Shown: piece by piece, positions 1 to 10,350 of the stretch
Layout of the letters: each line of letters begins with the position of its first letter
How positions within the stretch are numbered: position 1 is the stretch's first letter
Assembly (NCBI RefSeq): GCF_905171765.1
Contig: NC_053391.1
Span: 655,807,750 to 655,871,749, forward strand
Direction of reading: 5' to 3'
Source of the DNA: Bufo bufo
Lineage: Eukaryota > Chordata > Amphibia > Anura > Bufonidae
DNA: 64,000 bases
The notes under the pieces: model-generated
What the model saw: only the letters and a program-made list of their open reading frames with translations
Databases searched by the model: none
Told to the model about the DNA's origin: nothing
Position numbers and translations under genes: made by a program

Positions 1-480
1 CTAGCGGTAGCACCAGGGAGACATCTCACAACACCATTCTCCTCAAACTTCACACCTCTTATGATGGAATCGCCCACCAACAGCTGCTTACTATCAATCC
101 TCACCTTCTCCTTTTTGTCTTTGGCTGCAGTCTTACATACCTTAGGCATGGGAGATGATTGTTTCTCACCCACTGTGCTTGAGCCATCCTCCATGTTGCT
201 CTTGCACTCTGAAAGTGCTGCAAATGAATTATGGAGAGCCACAGACTGTGGGACATGCCTTCTATCCACAACTCTCAGTCTACCTGAACCTACAGTAACC
301 CATCTTCCATTTCTAGCGGGCCTCTGTGGCAGTGGCATTGCAATGTTCTCAGCCTGAGTTTGTTTAGTGGTTAATTTAAAAATCTCATATTTCAAAAAGG
401 TAATTTCCTGCTGCATTATGGAGAGCTGTCTACAGATCAAACAGTATCCAAACCTTTGAAGAGTGGAACCTGAAATAAAA
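1..480 (-). pseudogene. CR1/L2-type LINE ORF1 fragment, cut by window edge
   Basis: Read on the minus strand, one frame stays open from about 480 to the window edge. It runs into the motif LLVGDSIIRG and then a CLPGA block. The same GDSIIRG...CLPGA arrangement occurs in the LINE ORF1 at 21603-22225, so this looks like the start of the SGNH/GDSL esterase-like domain carried by ORF1 proteins of CR1-group LINEs. Before it lies a hydrophilic stretch rich in Lys, Ser and Gln, with a small Cys-containing segment near 430. The protein would be an accessory retrotransposition protein. The C-terminal part with the Asp-His pair lies outside the window, so completeness cannot be judged. The forward-strand open frame at 61-357 is its antisense shadow. 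Confidence 0.6.
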
Positions 481-753
481 GCTCTATGTTCCTTTTGTAC
501 AAGCTGACACAAGTGATGACTATAGCAATTATAAGTGGCGAGGATTTCCAAGACACTGTGGTGGAGATTCCAGCTGTTACACCACCATCTTTAATTAAGT
601 TAAACAATTCCACCCAGCTATTGTCATGTTACAAGAAATTAATAAAAGGACACAAAAAAGACAAAACTCTAAGTGGGTCACAGTTATCATTCTACTCTTA
701 CCGCACATTCCAGAGAAGTCAGTGTTCTTATCCATAAATCAATTCCTTTACAC
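481..753. other. Unassigned intergenic stretch
   Basis: No reading frame, inverted repeat or recognised repeat stands out here. It may be more of the LINE copy to its left. Confidence 0.4.
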
Positions 754-1063
754 CAGGGGTGCACAACCTGCGGCCCGGGGGCCACATGCGGCCCTTGATA
801 CCATTCTGTGCGGCCCCCAACCATCTGGTAACAGACATGTATGCCTATGTCTTGTTGCTGCTTACATATAATTTTCATGTATTTCTCCCATTAGATGGGA
901 GTCCTGGAAGTGTAACTAGACATTAATGGTATATAATGTGTGTTCAATATGCCATAAGTACAAAATTTCAGTTGTTAATACACCTTTAAATTTTAATTTC
1001 GGCCCTCGTCATTGGTTCAGTCTGGCAATGTGGCCCCCAACCAGGAAACGTTGTGCACCCCTG
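754..1063. mobile_element. hAT-type MITE with perfect 8-bp target duplication
   Basis: The termini are inverted: CAGGGGTGCACAAC at the left and its complement GTTGTGCACCCCTG at the right. The 8 bases before it (746-753, CTTTACAC) are repeated exactly after it (1064-1071). A CAGGG terminus and an 8-bp duplication are hallmarks of the hAT superfamily. At 310 bp with no transposase it is non-autonomous. A related partial copy begins near 61044. Confidence 0.9.
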
Positions 1064-1166
1064 CTTTACACTGTATTCAAAAGCAGATGTGAATGGCAGA
1101 TATGTATGTCTGCACTGCATCAGTAGTTTTTAGAGATATATTTAAGTATATACAGAGTGGCATGTA

Positions 1167-2727
1167 CAGTCGTGGCCAAAAGTTTTGAGAATTACATAAA
1201 TATTGGAAATTGGAAAAGTTGCTGCTTAAGTTTTTATAATAGCAATTTACATATACTCCAGAATGTTATGAAGAGTGATCAGGTGAATTGCATAGTCCTT
1301 CTTTGCCATGAAAATTAACTTAATCCCAAAAAAAACTTTCCACTGCATTTCATTGCTGTCATTAAAGGACCTGCTGAGATCATTTCAGTAATTGTCTTGT
1401 TAACTCAGGTGAGAATGTTGACGAGCACAAGGCTGGAGATCATTATGTCAGGCTGATTGGGTTAAAATGGCAGACTTGACCTGTTAAAAGGAGGGTGATG
1501 CTTGAAATCATTGTTCTTCCATTGTTAACCATGGTGACCTGCAAAGAAACGCGTGCAGCCATCATTGCGTTGCATAAAAATGGCTTCACAGGCAAGGATA
1601 TTGTGGCTACTAAGATTGCACCTCAATCAACAATTTATAGGATCATCAAGAACTTAAAGGAAAGAGGTTCAATTCTTGTTAAGAAGGCTTCAGTGCATCC
1701 AAGAAAGTCCAGCAAGCGCCAGGATCATCTCCTAAAGAGGATTCAGCTACGGGATCGGAGTGCCACCAGTGCAGAGCTTGCTCAGGAATGGCAGCAGGCA
1801 GGGGTGAGTGCATCTGCACGCACAGTGAGGCGAAGACTTTTGGAAGATGGCCTGGTGTCAAGAAGGGCAGCAAAGAAGCCACTTCTCTAAAAAAAAAAAA
1901 CACATTAGGGACAGATTGATCTTCTGCAGAAAATATGGTGAATGGACTGCTGAGGACTGGGGCAAAGTCATATTTTCAGATGAAGCATCTTTCCAATTGT
2001 TTGGGGCATCTGGAGAAAGGCTTGTCCGGAGAAGAAAAGGTGAGCGCTACCATCAGTCCTGTGTCATGCCAACAGTAAAGCATCCTGAGACCATTCATGT
2101 GTGGGGTTGCTTCTCATCCAAAGGAGTGGGCACACTCACAATTTTGCCCAAAAACACAGCCATGAATAAAGAATGGTACCAAAACACCCTCCAACAGCAA
2201 CTTCTTCCAACAATCCAACAACAGTTTGGTGAAGAACAATGCATTTTCCAGCACAATGGAGCACCGTGCCATAAGGCAAAAGTGATAACTAAGTGGCTCG
2301 GGGACCAAAACATTGACATTTTGAGTCCATGGCCTGGAAACTCCCCAGATCTTAATCCCATTGAGAACTTGTGGTCAATCCTCAAGAGGCGGGTGGACAA
2401 ACAAAAACCCACTAATTCTGACAAACTCCAAGAAGTGATTATGAAAGAATGGGTTGCTATCAGTCAGGAATTGGCCCAGAAGTTGATTGAGAGCATGCCC
2501 AGTCGAATTGCAGAGGTCCTGAAAAAGAAGGGCCAACACTGCAAATACTGACTCTTTGCATAAATGTCATGTAATTGTCGATAAAAGCCTTTGAAACGTA
2601 TGAAGTGCGTGTAATTATATTTCACTACATCACAGAAACAACTGAAACAAAGATCTAAAAGCAGTTTAGTAGCAAACTTTGTGAAAACTAATATTTGTGT
2701 CATTCTCAAAACTTTTGGCCACGACTG
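1167..2727 (+). mobile_element. Tc1-like DNA transposon A
   Basis: The ends are inverted repeats beginning CAGTCGTGGCCAAAAG, and both sides are flanked by the dinucleotide TA (1165-1166 and 2728-2729), the target of Tc1/mariner elements. The element is 1561 bp, a normal Tc1 length, and carries one transposase gene in the forward orientation. It lies just left of an L1-like LINE fragment. Confidence 0.93.
1531..2551 (+). pseudogene. Tc1 transposase, frameshifted
   Basis: This encodes the transposase of Tc1-like element A, which would bind the terminal repeats and cut and paste the element at TA sites. I take the ATG at 1531, which begins MVTCKETRAA, because the helix-turn-helix domain follows directly (paired-like DNA-binding half, about residues 1-110). 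The frame stops at 1890 in a run of about 12 A, and the rest continues in another frame to 2551. That gives one frameshift at a homopolymer. The first catalytic Asp is present in FSDEASF and the Glu in NPIENLW. The second Asp is replaced by Asn, reading FQHNGAPCH where the family has a D. I count 35 residues between that position and the Glu. The copy is therefore very probably dead. Confidence 0.9.
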
Positions 2728-3119
2728 TATAGTCCTTGTCTTCCTATTAGCAACTTTAATATGTATATTAACCAGAAGATGGACACATTCCTGGGAGTTT
2801 CTGCGGGTTCACACCAGTCCCTCACTTCATTTGGTGTGCTACTTCAAGGGCTGTCTCTAATGGATCTGTGGAGGCTACGTTTTCCTACAGTCAAATAGAT
2901 CTCATGTCAATCTAAGTCTATAGTTGACTTACAGCTCGGCATCAATGTCCTTTATAGACAGACGTTGTGGAAGGTAAATCCATATAGGCTTAGAATAATT
3001 CCAGCAGATCCCATGGAGACAGTTATGACCTCCATGATATAATTGTGGGGTCAGTTTCCAACTTAACATTGCAGGATATGATGAAGGCTGTGTTAAGGAG
3101 CGTATTCATCAAAGAAATA

Positions 3120-4672
3120 CAGTCCTGATCAAAAGTTTAAGACCACTTGAAAAATGGCAAAAAATCATATTTAGCATTGCTGGATCTTAACGAGGTTCCA
3201 AGTAGAGCTTCAACATGCAACAAGAATAATTGGGAGTGAGACAAAACATTTTTTGAGCATTCAATTTAATGAAAACAACGAATAAACTGAAACAGGCTGT
3301 TTTTCAGCTGATCAAAAGTTTAGCACCGCACCTCCAAAAAAAAACTAAACCCCCCCAAAACAGAAATCCAACTTCCAAACATGAACTCAGTAATGAGTTG
3401 CTCCGCCGTTATTGTTTATCACTTCAAAAATTTGTTTCGGCATGCTTGATGCAAGCGTTTCCATGAGGTGAGTAGGAACCTTTCTCCAAGTGGTGAAGAC
3501 GCCGCACGAAGGCCATCTACTGTCTGGAACTGTTTTGTCAACTTCCCTTGCCATCCATCCCTAAAGGTTCTCAATTGGATTTAGATCAGGGGAACACGCA
3601 GGATGGGCCAAAAGAGTGATGTTATTCTCCTGGAAGAAGTCCCTTGTCCTGCGGGCATTGTGTACTGTAGCGTTGTCCTGTTGAAAAACACAGTCGCTAC
3701 CACACAAACGAGGGCCCTCAGTCATGAGGAATGCTCTCTGCAACATCTGGACATAGCCAGCGGCCGTTTGACGCCCCTGCACTTCCTGAAGCTCCATTGT
3801 TCCACTGAAGGAAAATGCACCCCAGACCATTATGGCGCCCCCTCCACTGTGGCGCGTAGAAAACATCTCAGGTGGGATCTGCTTGTCATGCCAGTAACGT
3901 TGGAAACCATCAGGACCATCAAGGTTATATTTTTTCTCATCAGAGAATAAAACTTTCTTCCACCTTTGAATGTCTCATGTTTGGTGCTCTCTTGCAAAGT
4001 CCAAACGAGCAGTTCTGTGGCGTTCAAGGAGACGAGGTCTTTGAAGACATTTTTTGTTTTTGAAGCCTTTCAGTCTCAGATGCCGTCTGATGGTTATGGG
4101 GCTGCAGTCAGCCCTAGTAAGGCCCTTAATTTGGGTCGAGGATCGTCCAGTGTCTTGACGGACAGCCAATTGGATCCTCCGGTTCAGTGCTGATGAAATT
4201 TTTTTGGGTCTTCCACGTGACTTTTTTGTTCCATAACCCTCAGGATCATTTACGAATTTAAGAAATTCCAAATGACTGTCTTACTGCGTCCCACTTCAGC
4301 AGCGATGGTGCGCTGTGAGAGACCCTGCTTATGCAGTTCAACAACCCGACCACGTTCAAAAAGGGAGAGTTTTTTTTGCCTTTGCCATCACAACGTGTGA
4401 CTACCGGACAGAAAATGACAATGAATGCACATCTTTGCACAGATTTGGCCTTTTAAAGGCATGTGGTCCTAAACTTTTGATCATCTGAAAAACAGCCTGT
4501 TTCAGTTTATTTGTTGTTTTCATTAAATTGAATGCTCAAAAAATGTTTTGTCTCACTCCCATTTCTTCTTGTTGCATGTTGAAGCTCTACTTGGATCCTT
4601 GTTAAGATCCAGCCATGCTAAATATGATTTTTTGCCATTTTTCAAATGGTCTTAAACTTTTGATCAGGACTG
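3120..4672 (-). mobile_element. Tc1-like DNA transposon B
   Basis: Inverted termini begin CAGTCCTGATCAAAAGTTT, with TA on both sides (3118-3119 and 4673-4674). Length is 1553 bp. The transposase reads on the minus strand. The terminal repeat is longer than the tip: the text up to about 3310 is mirrored at about 4485-4672, with a second TGATCAAAAGTTTAG-like box near 3309 and 4472, giving an outer and an inner box at each end. The element sits inside an L1-like LINE fragment whose reading resumes across it. Confidence 0.93.
3387..4388 (-). pseudogene. Tc1 transposase (DD34E spacing), broken
   Basis: The transposase of Tc1-like element B is read from an ATG at 4388 (MAKAKKTLPF) to a stop at about 3387. 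The N-terminal helix-turn-helix region contains GLSQRTIAAEVGRS. The linker GRPKKIS resembles the GRPR-like box of the family. The catalytic triad is present: Asp in LFSDEKKY, Asp in FQQDNATVH and Glu in NPIENL, with 34 residues between the last two, the classical Tc1 spacing. Damage seen: a frameshift near the T-run at about 4372, an in-frame stop near 3973 (after REHQT) and another just after NPIENL at about 3561. The protein cannot be made from this copy. Confidence 0.9.
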
Positions 4673-4996
4673 TATCTCAGATTAATTCCAAGACTCGGGA
4701 GAAGGGGATGACTTTACAACTCTGGTCAGAGGAAGCGAAGGCTATATATGAAGAAGACCCATCGGATACAAATCTTAATTTTCAAAGAAAGAGATGCAGG
4801 ATGCCTTAGATCTCACTGGTTGCATGTTGCAGAAAATAAAGGATTATTTCTACAACAAAAGTATTATGAAGAAGCAGAGGGTTCTCGAAGGCTATTGGCC
4901 AAGATAGTGCAGGTGCAGAGGGAATCTACCCATATTGCCCGGTTGCAGCAGGAAGATGGTACTGAGGTGAGCGACTCCTCAGACACACTGCACTAA

Positions 4997-5418
4997 ATAT
5001 TCTGACTACAACAGCTTTTATTTTCAAAAGCACTATAAAAAATGAAAGCTGCGCTGTGACTGTTTGCCATGGGAAAAAATCCAAAATTCACCACAGTATC
5101 AGAAATTACAGGACTTTCATGTGACACATTTAATGAGTTTTACTTTCACGAATCCAGAAAACCCCTAAAACATAATATGCTTCATAACAAGGGCTCTATT
5201 CAGTCCATTGTTCTGCATATTTCTTTAGTTTTCTTGTAAGCAAGGAAAAATGTGAAGGAAATTCCAAATGGAATTAGGGATTAGCCAAGAATGGTATTTT
5301 CAGTGATTTTATTTTAAAGAACCTATTCACATGTGGATCTCCATCTGGAGACAGAGGAGACAACATACCGGTAACTAATGTAATAAATTCTGGAAGGTAA
5401 GGAGCGCAGCGTCCCACT
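4997..5418. other. Unassigned stretch
   Basis: No coding or repeat structure that I can name. AT-rich, ordinary intergenic sequence. Confidence 0.4.
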
Positions 5419-6008
5419 CAGGGGCGGACTTGGTATTTCTGGGGCCCCAAGCAAAGTTATTTCTGGGGGTCCTAATAGGAGAGTCAGCCAGGAATTGCTA
5501 TTCTCGGCAGCGGTTTCCTTTCAGTCCACAGCTGTATCAGCGTCCTTAGGATGCAAATACAGTTGAAAGTTGTGGCCTAGGCCGATTCTATCTCTTCTAA
5601 TGCCGGAGGTGAAGTTAAAATGGCATCCCCTTCCCTGTGCCAAATTCTCAATCTAAACTATACCCCCCAGCCCTACTGCTTATAGTGGCTTATTTATGTC
5701 ACCATATACCTCTTACATCCAGTGAAGTCTCCTCTGATGTAGATGTTCTCCTTCCTCATCTTCTCCATTCGGACCAGACAGCCATGATGAACTATTCAAG
5801 CAACTTATCTCTGTAGAGTTTATCACACAGACATCTTAGATTCCTCACATTTCTATCATAACCCCCCTCTTGGTGCACCAACAGTACTACATACTGCTGC
5901 TACCCCCAATACTGTGCCTGCTGTGCTCCCCAATGCCCCTAAATACTGTACCTACATAATAAGAGTGCCATACAGATAGTCCCCAAAGTATTCCTAAATG
6001 TCCTACTA

Positions 6009-6447
6009 AGGCCTATTGCACACGACCGTATGGCTTTTTCAGTGTTTTGCGATCCGTTTTTCACGGATCCGTTGTTCCGTTTTTTGTTTCCGTTGTGTTT
6101 CCATTTCTGTTCCGTTTTTCCGTTCCGTTTTTCCGTATGGCATATACAGTATACAGTAATTACATAGATAAAATTGGGCTGGGCATAACATTTTCAATAG
6201 ATGGTTCAGCAAAAAACGGAACGGAAACGGAAGACATACGGATGCATTTCCGTATGTGTTCCGTTTTTTTGCGGACCCATTGACTTGAATGGAGCCACGG
6301 ACTGTGATTTGCGGGCAATAATAGGACATGTTCTATGTTAAAACGGAACGGAAAAACGGAAATGAATGGTTCCGTATACGGACCGTATACGGAACGCAAA
6401 AAACGTCCAGTAAATGGGAAAAAAAAACGTCCGTGTGCAATAGGCCT
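6009..6447. mobile_element. Fold-back MITE
   Basis: The tip AGGCCTATTGCACACG is repeated as its complement at 6432-6447, and the inverted similarity continues inward through CCGTATGG/CGTTCCG-rich text. No gene. It belongs to the broad MITE group here whose ends carry a CACACGACCG-like box and inner TTTTGCGGATCC boxes. It interrupts a low-complexity tract that continues on both sides. Confidence 0.75.
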
Positions 6448-6569
6448 AATAGTAATCATTTTATCCAAGAGTGCCCTCGCTAGTAATAGTGCCGCTAATA
6501 GTGATAATGCTCATGGGTGTCCACATGGGGGGGCAGGGGGGGGGCAAGTGCCCCCCCCTGGAAAACGGG

Positions 6570-6840
6570 GCACAGGGAGATGAACGCTTCCATTGTGGAA
6601 GCGTTCATCTCCATAGTCATCTGTATCGCCGTCCTCAGGACAGCGATACAGATGACTGTGCTGAGGCAGGGGAGGGAGAGGCGTGTCCCTTTCCCTTCCT
6701 CTGATAGGCTGCAGACACTAGGCCGGCAGCCTATCAGAGGCAGGCGCAGGCGGAGCGATGACGTCACCACGCCGCCTGAGCCATACAGAGCGGGACACAG
6801 GCCGGAAGAGGCCTGCATCGTATCGCTGCCAAGGAGGTAA
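6570..6840. repeat. GC-rich hairpin block shared with 25600-25900
   Basis: Three back-to-back inverted repeats can be read: GAACGCTTCC around 6580-6610, CTGTATCGCCGTCCT around 6618-6655, and CTCTGATAGGCTGC with its complement around 6698-6740. The same blocks occur in inverse order and orientation at 25600-25895, with matched changes. Confidence 0.75.
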
Positions 6841-6884
6841 GTATAAGTGTTTATTTTTTTTTGTGTACAATACTGGTGGCTGCA

Positions 6885-7455
6885 GGCACATAATGGGGGT
6901 CTCTGGCTACTGGCACATGATGGGGGTCTCTGGCTACTGGCACATGATGGGGTCTCTGGCTACTGGCACATAATGGGGGTCTCTGGCTACTGGCACATAA
7001 TGGGAGTCTCTGGCTACTGGCACATAATGGGGGGCTATCATTACTGGCACATAATGGGGGGGCGGTCATTACTGGCACATAATGGGGGCGCTCTTATTAC
7101 TGGCACATAATGGGGGGGCTGTCATTACTGGCACATAATGGTGGCTGTCATTACTGGCACATAATGGGGGCTTTCATTACTGGCACATAATAGGGGGCTG
7201 TCATTACTGGCACAAAATGGGGGGTTGTCATTACTGGCACATAATGGGGGGCTGTCATTACTGGCACATAATGGGGGGCTGTCATTACTGGCACATAATG
7301 GGGGCTGTCATTACTGGCACAAGGGGGGGCTGTCATTATTGGCACATGATGGGGGCTGTTATTACTGGCACATGATGGGGGGGCTGTTATTACTGGCACA
7401 TGATGGGGGGCTGTTATTACTGGCACATGATGGGGGGCTGTTATTACTGGCACAT
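6885..7455. repeat. Minisatellite, about 30-bp unit
   Basis: Tandem copies of a unit built on CTACTGGCACATAATGGGGG or TTACTGGCACATAATGGGGG with TCTCTGG or GCTGTCA between, about 18 copies. It opens long frames in several phases (WHMMG or MPVMTAPHYV repeats) that have no coding meaning. Less regular units continue to about 7900. Confidence 0.95.
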
Positions 7456-8332
7456 TATTGGGGGCACTATAGGGGCATCTACTGAGGCAACAAAGAAGGG
7501 GTGTTTTATATGGGGGGCTCTGAACAGTAGAATTTTATACTGGGACACATTATGGTGGGTACTATGAGGAAGGGGGGAGAGAAGTACTATGGGGTCATCT
7601 ACAGGGGGGCACTAAGAAGGGGTATTTTATACTTGCAAATTATGGGGGACACTGAGGGCATCTACTGGGGCATTTTATACTGGTACATTATGGGGGCACT
7701 AGGAGGAAGGGGGGAGAGGAGCACTATGGAGGCATTTACTGGGGGCACTATATAGGGGTATTTTATACTGACACATTATGGGGGCACTATGGGGACATTA
7801 GCTCAACTGGGGGCATTACAAGGGGGTATTTTTTGCACTGTCACATTATAAGGAGAATTATTTTTACTGGGGGGCATTATGGTGGGCTTTATTACTCCCA
7901 CATGGTATAACCCCCTAGTAGCAGCACCATCCTCTCCATGCTCTGCTATTCCTCTGCCCCCGGCCAAAGTGTTGAAGTGGTGTCCGAGATCCCCAAGGGC
8001 CAAGCCAAGTAATTGTAAGTTTTCATGTGAAATATGTTTATGTTATACACATATAGCCTACACTGTGCCACACAATATACAGTATACCGCTACATTGTGT
8101 AGTCTGTTCTATAAGCACCATTGTTTTGTGGCGGCGGACAGAAAATATTCTGGAAGTGCCCCTCCCGAGACTAGGCTCTGGATCCGCCACTGCACAGCTC
8201 ATGCGTTATTATACTTTGTGATAATGAATATGCCCCTCCCCTTCATTACATTCTCAGAACCAAGCAGAGCACGGATGTCAATAAAATTATGCCCCCCCCG
8301 GAAAAATTTCTGCGGACGCCCATAATAATGCT

Positions 8333-8890
8333 CTCCAAGAGTGCCCCCGCTAGTAGCCATGCCCTCCATATTGTGCCCAATAAAAATTCCCCACAGTACC
8401 CCAGAATAATGCAGTTAAAATGCCCCTCTAATGCCCCCAGTATTTCCCCTCATATGTTTAGAACCCCCTGGTATTTATAAGGCTTTCAGTAGTGGCATTA
8501 GTATTTAATGCCCCCAGTATTTTTAATTGCCCCCTGTAGTGCCCGCAACATGTTCAATGTCCTCAGGTGTGCCCCCTGTATTATTAATGTCCCCCAGCAG
8601 TGACCTCTTTACTTCCCCCAGTTGTGCCCCCTGCATTATGTCCACCAGCAGTGCTCTCTTTATTTATAATGCCCCCAGTATTGCCCCTTATATTTTTAGA
8701 ATTTCCCCCCCAGTAGTGTTGCATGTATTTTTTAATTTTCCCCAGTAATGCCCCCTATATTGTTATAATGCCCCCAGTAGTGCCCCCTGTATTTTTTTTA
8801 ATGTCCCCTGTATTTTTATAATGCCCCCTAGCAGTGCCCCTTGTTTTTTTTATAATATCCCCAGTAGTGTTTCCCTGTATTTTTATAATG
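8333..8890. repeat. Degenerate low-complexity tract
   Basis: Irregular units of the type TGCCCCCAGTAGTGCCCC and TGTATTTTTATAATG. The same text lies left of 6009 and at 6448-6503, so it is one tract split by the MITE at 6009-6447 and the hAT-like element at 6512-8324. Confidence 0.7.
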
Positions 8891-8950
8891 TTCCGCTCCC
8901 CGGGGTTAGGCTCCATAGCAACAAAGGAGTTGTAGTTGGTGGAATAAGTA

Positions 8951-10116
8951 CAGGGTGGGCCATTTATATGGATACACCTTAATAAAATGGGAATGGTTGG
9001 TGATATTAACTTCCTGTTTGTGGCACATTAGTATATGTGAGGGGGGAAACTTTTCAAGATGGGTGGTGACCATGGCGGCCATTTTGAAGTCGGCCATTTT
9101 GAATCCAACTTTAGTTTTTTCAATAGGAAGAAGGTCATGTGACACATCAAACTTATTGGGAATTTCACAAGAAAAGCAATGGTGGTTTTAACGTAACTTT
9201 ATTCTTTCATGAGTTATTTACATGTTTCTACCCCATATACCACACCATACCATCAATTTTTTTGTTCCAACAGTCTTGGAGGGATCTATCCAATGTGGGT
9301 TAGTGTCACACCAATAGCGGTGGTTTTGTTTGTTAACTTCACCATTCACATAAAAGTTTGCCTCATCACTGAACAAAATCTTCTGCTTAAACTGAGGGTC
9401 CTGTTCCAATTTTTGTTTTGCCCATTCTGTGCGCCGATCTGGGTCATCCTCGTTGAGATGCTGCAGTAGCTGGAGTTTGTAAGGGTGCCATTTGTGAGTA
9501 GCTAATATCCGCCGAAGGGATGTTCGACTAAGGCCACTCTCCAGTGACATGCGGCGAGTGCTACGCTGTGGGCTCTTGCTGAATGAAGCTAGGACAGTCA
9601 CTGATGTTTCTTCATTAGAGACAGATTTCATGCGTCCACGTTTTGGCAAATCCAACACTGAACCAGTTTCACGAAACTTAGCAAGCAGTTTGCTAACTGT
9701 AGCATGGGAGATGGGTGGTCTCGTAGGGTGTCTAGCATTGAAATCTGCTGCAATGACCCGGTTACTGCGTTCACCAGACATCAACACAATTTCTATCCGC
9801 TCCTCACGTGTTAACCTCGGCGACATGTCAATGGCTGTAAACAAAGAGAAACTTGTAAATAACTCATGAAAGAATAAAGTTACGTTAAAACCAAGCACAC
9901 CATTGTTTTTCGTGTGAAATTCCCAATAAGTTTGACGTGTCACATGACCCTCTTTATATTGAAAAAACAAAAGTTGGATTCAAAATGGCCGCCATGGTCA
10001 CCACCCATCTTGAAAAGTTTCCCCCCTCACATATACTAATGTGCCACAAACAGGAAGTTAATATCACCAACGATTCTCATTTTATTAAGGTGTATCCATA
10101 TAAATGGCCCACCCTG
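8951..10116 (-). mobile_element. Tc1/mariner element with about 270-bp terminal inverted repeats
   Basis: The ends begin CAGGGTGGGCCATTTATATG and are flanked by TA (8949-8950, 10117-10118). The inverted similarity does not stop after a few dozen bases: it runs through 8951-9226 on the left and 9843-10116 on the right, with only scattered differences and small indels. Between the arms lies a 3'-truncated transposase on the minus strand. Confidence 0.9.
9218..9826 (-). pseudogene. Tc1/mariner transposase, C-terminal catalytic half missing
   Basis: I take the ATG at 9826 (MSPRLTREERIEIVLMSGE). The frame stays open for 202 codons to 9218. A bipartite helix-turn-helix DNA-binding region covers about residues 1-120 (VIAADFNARHP and ISHATVSKLLAKFRETGSV, then KRGRMKSV and TSLRRILATHKWHPYK). 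The first catalytic Asp is in ILFSDEANFYVNG. The frame ends shortly after MVWCGIWGRNM, exactly where the left inverted-repeat arm starts, so the second Asp and the Glu are absent. The protein could bind ends but not catalyse. The remaining ORF itself contains no internal stop. The subfamily cannot be assigned, because the spacing-defining residues are lost. Confidence 0.85.
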
Positions 10117-10168
10117 TACAGTCCAGACTTGGTAAAGTTCAACTGTTTTTACTTGCAACTCAAGCAGG

Positions 10169-10350
10169 CTAAGGCTACTTTCACACTAGCGGCAGCCTTC
10201 TTCGGCAGGCTGTTCTGGCGGGTGAACAGCCTGCCGGATCCGTACTGCCGCTAGTGCACATGTGTCGGCGGAGGTCCGCTCTGGCCCCATTGACTATAAT
10301 GGGGGCGGGACGGAGTTCCGGCGGCTGCAAGGCAAACATGCTGAGAGGCG
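10169..10350. mobile_element. MITE fragment
   Basis: The text GGCTACTTTCACACTAGCGG, followed by CGGCAGGCTGTTC and its near complement GAACAGCCTGCCG, looks like one end of a fold-back MITE of the CACAC-box group. No matching right end was found. Confidence 0.45.

Larger units (their letters stand above)
2730..4996 (+). pseudogene. L1/Tx1-like LINE ORF2 fragment, interrupted by Tc1 element B
   Basis: Pieces of an L1-like ORF2 can be read forward in broken frames. At 2745-2890 there is an endonuclease-like segment with FNMYINQKMD followed by LMDLWRLRFPT. At 2965-3060 WKVNPYRLRIIPA is visible. At 3080-3118 a segment AVLRSVFIKEI runs up to the Tc1 insertion, and after it the text resumes with SQINSKTREK and later QKYYEEAEGSRRLLAKIVQ and STHIARLQQEDGT. 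These match the region between the endonuclease and reverse transcriptase of L1/Tx1-type ORF2 proteins. No reverse transcriptase motifs follow, so it is a short decayed fragment with stops and frameshifts. The 5' limit is uncertain and may extend left of Tc1-like element A, but I could not see homology there. Confidence 0.6.
5419..8192. other. Orphan hAT-like termini facing each other
   Basis: At 5419 the text CAGGGGCGGACTTGG looks like a left hAT terminus. At 8192 a right terminus ends GGATCCGCCACTG, whose complement is CAGTGGCGGATCC. The flanking 8-mers differ (GTCCCACT against CACAGCTC), and another element boundary at 6512 lies between them, so they are probably ends of two different insertions rather than one element. 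Confidence 0.3.
6512..8324 (+). mobile_element. hAT-like non-autonomous element with minisatellite core
   Basis: The left end starts CATGGGTGTCCACA and the right end finishes TGCGGACGCCCATA, an imperfect inverted repeat. The 8-mer ATAATGCT occurs directly before (6504-6511) and directly after (8325-8332). Inside are, in order, a hairpin-rich GC block (6560-6840), an expanded tandem repeat, and a distal block at 7840-8030 with GTGTTGAAGTGG and AGATCCCCAAGGGCCAAG. The same order is found on the opposite strand in the hAT element at 23642-26014. No transposase is encoded. Confidence 0.65.

Noticed and set aside
61..357. 98-codon forward frame with a hydrophobic start
   Set aside because: Antisense of a LINE ORF1 fragment that reads well on the minus strand.
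6885..7455. CRISPR-like array
   Set aside because: Units are contiguous and vary gradually, without unique spacers, and the DNA is vertebrate; it is a minisatellite. The same holds for 24270-25575 and 61190-62412.
5419..8192. One complete hAT element with these two ends
   Set aside because: The flanking 8-mers do not match and the right end lies within a separate element with its own duplication.
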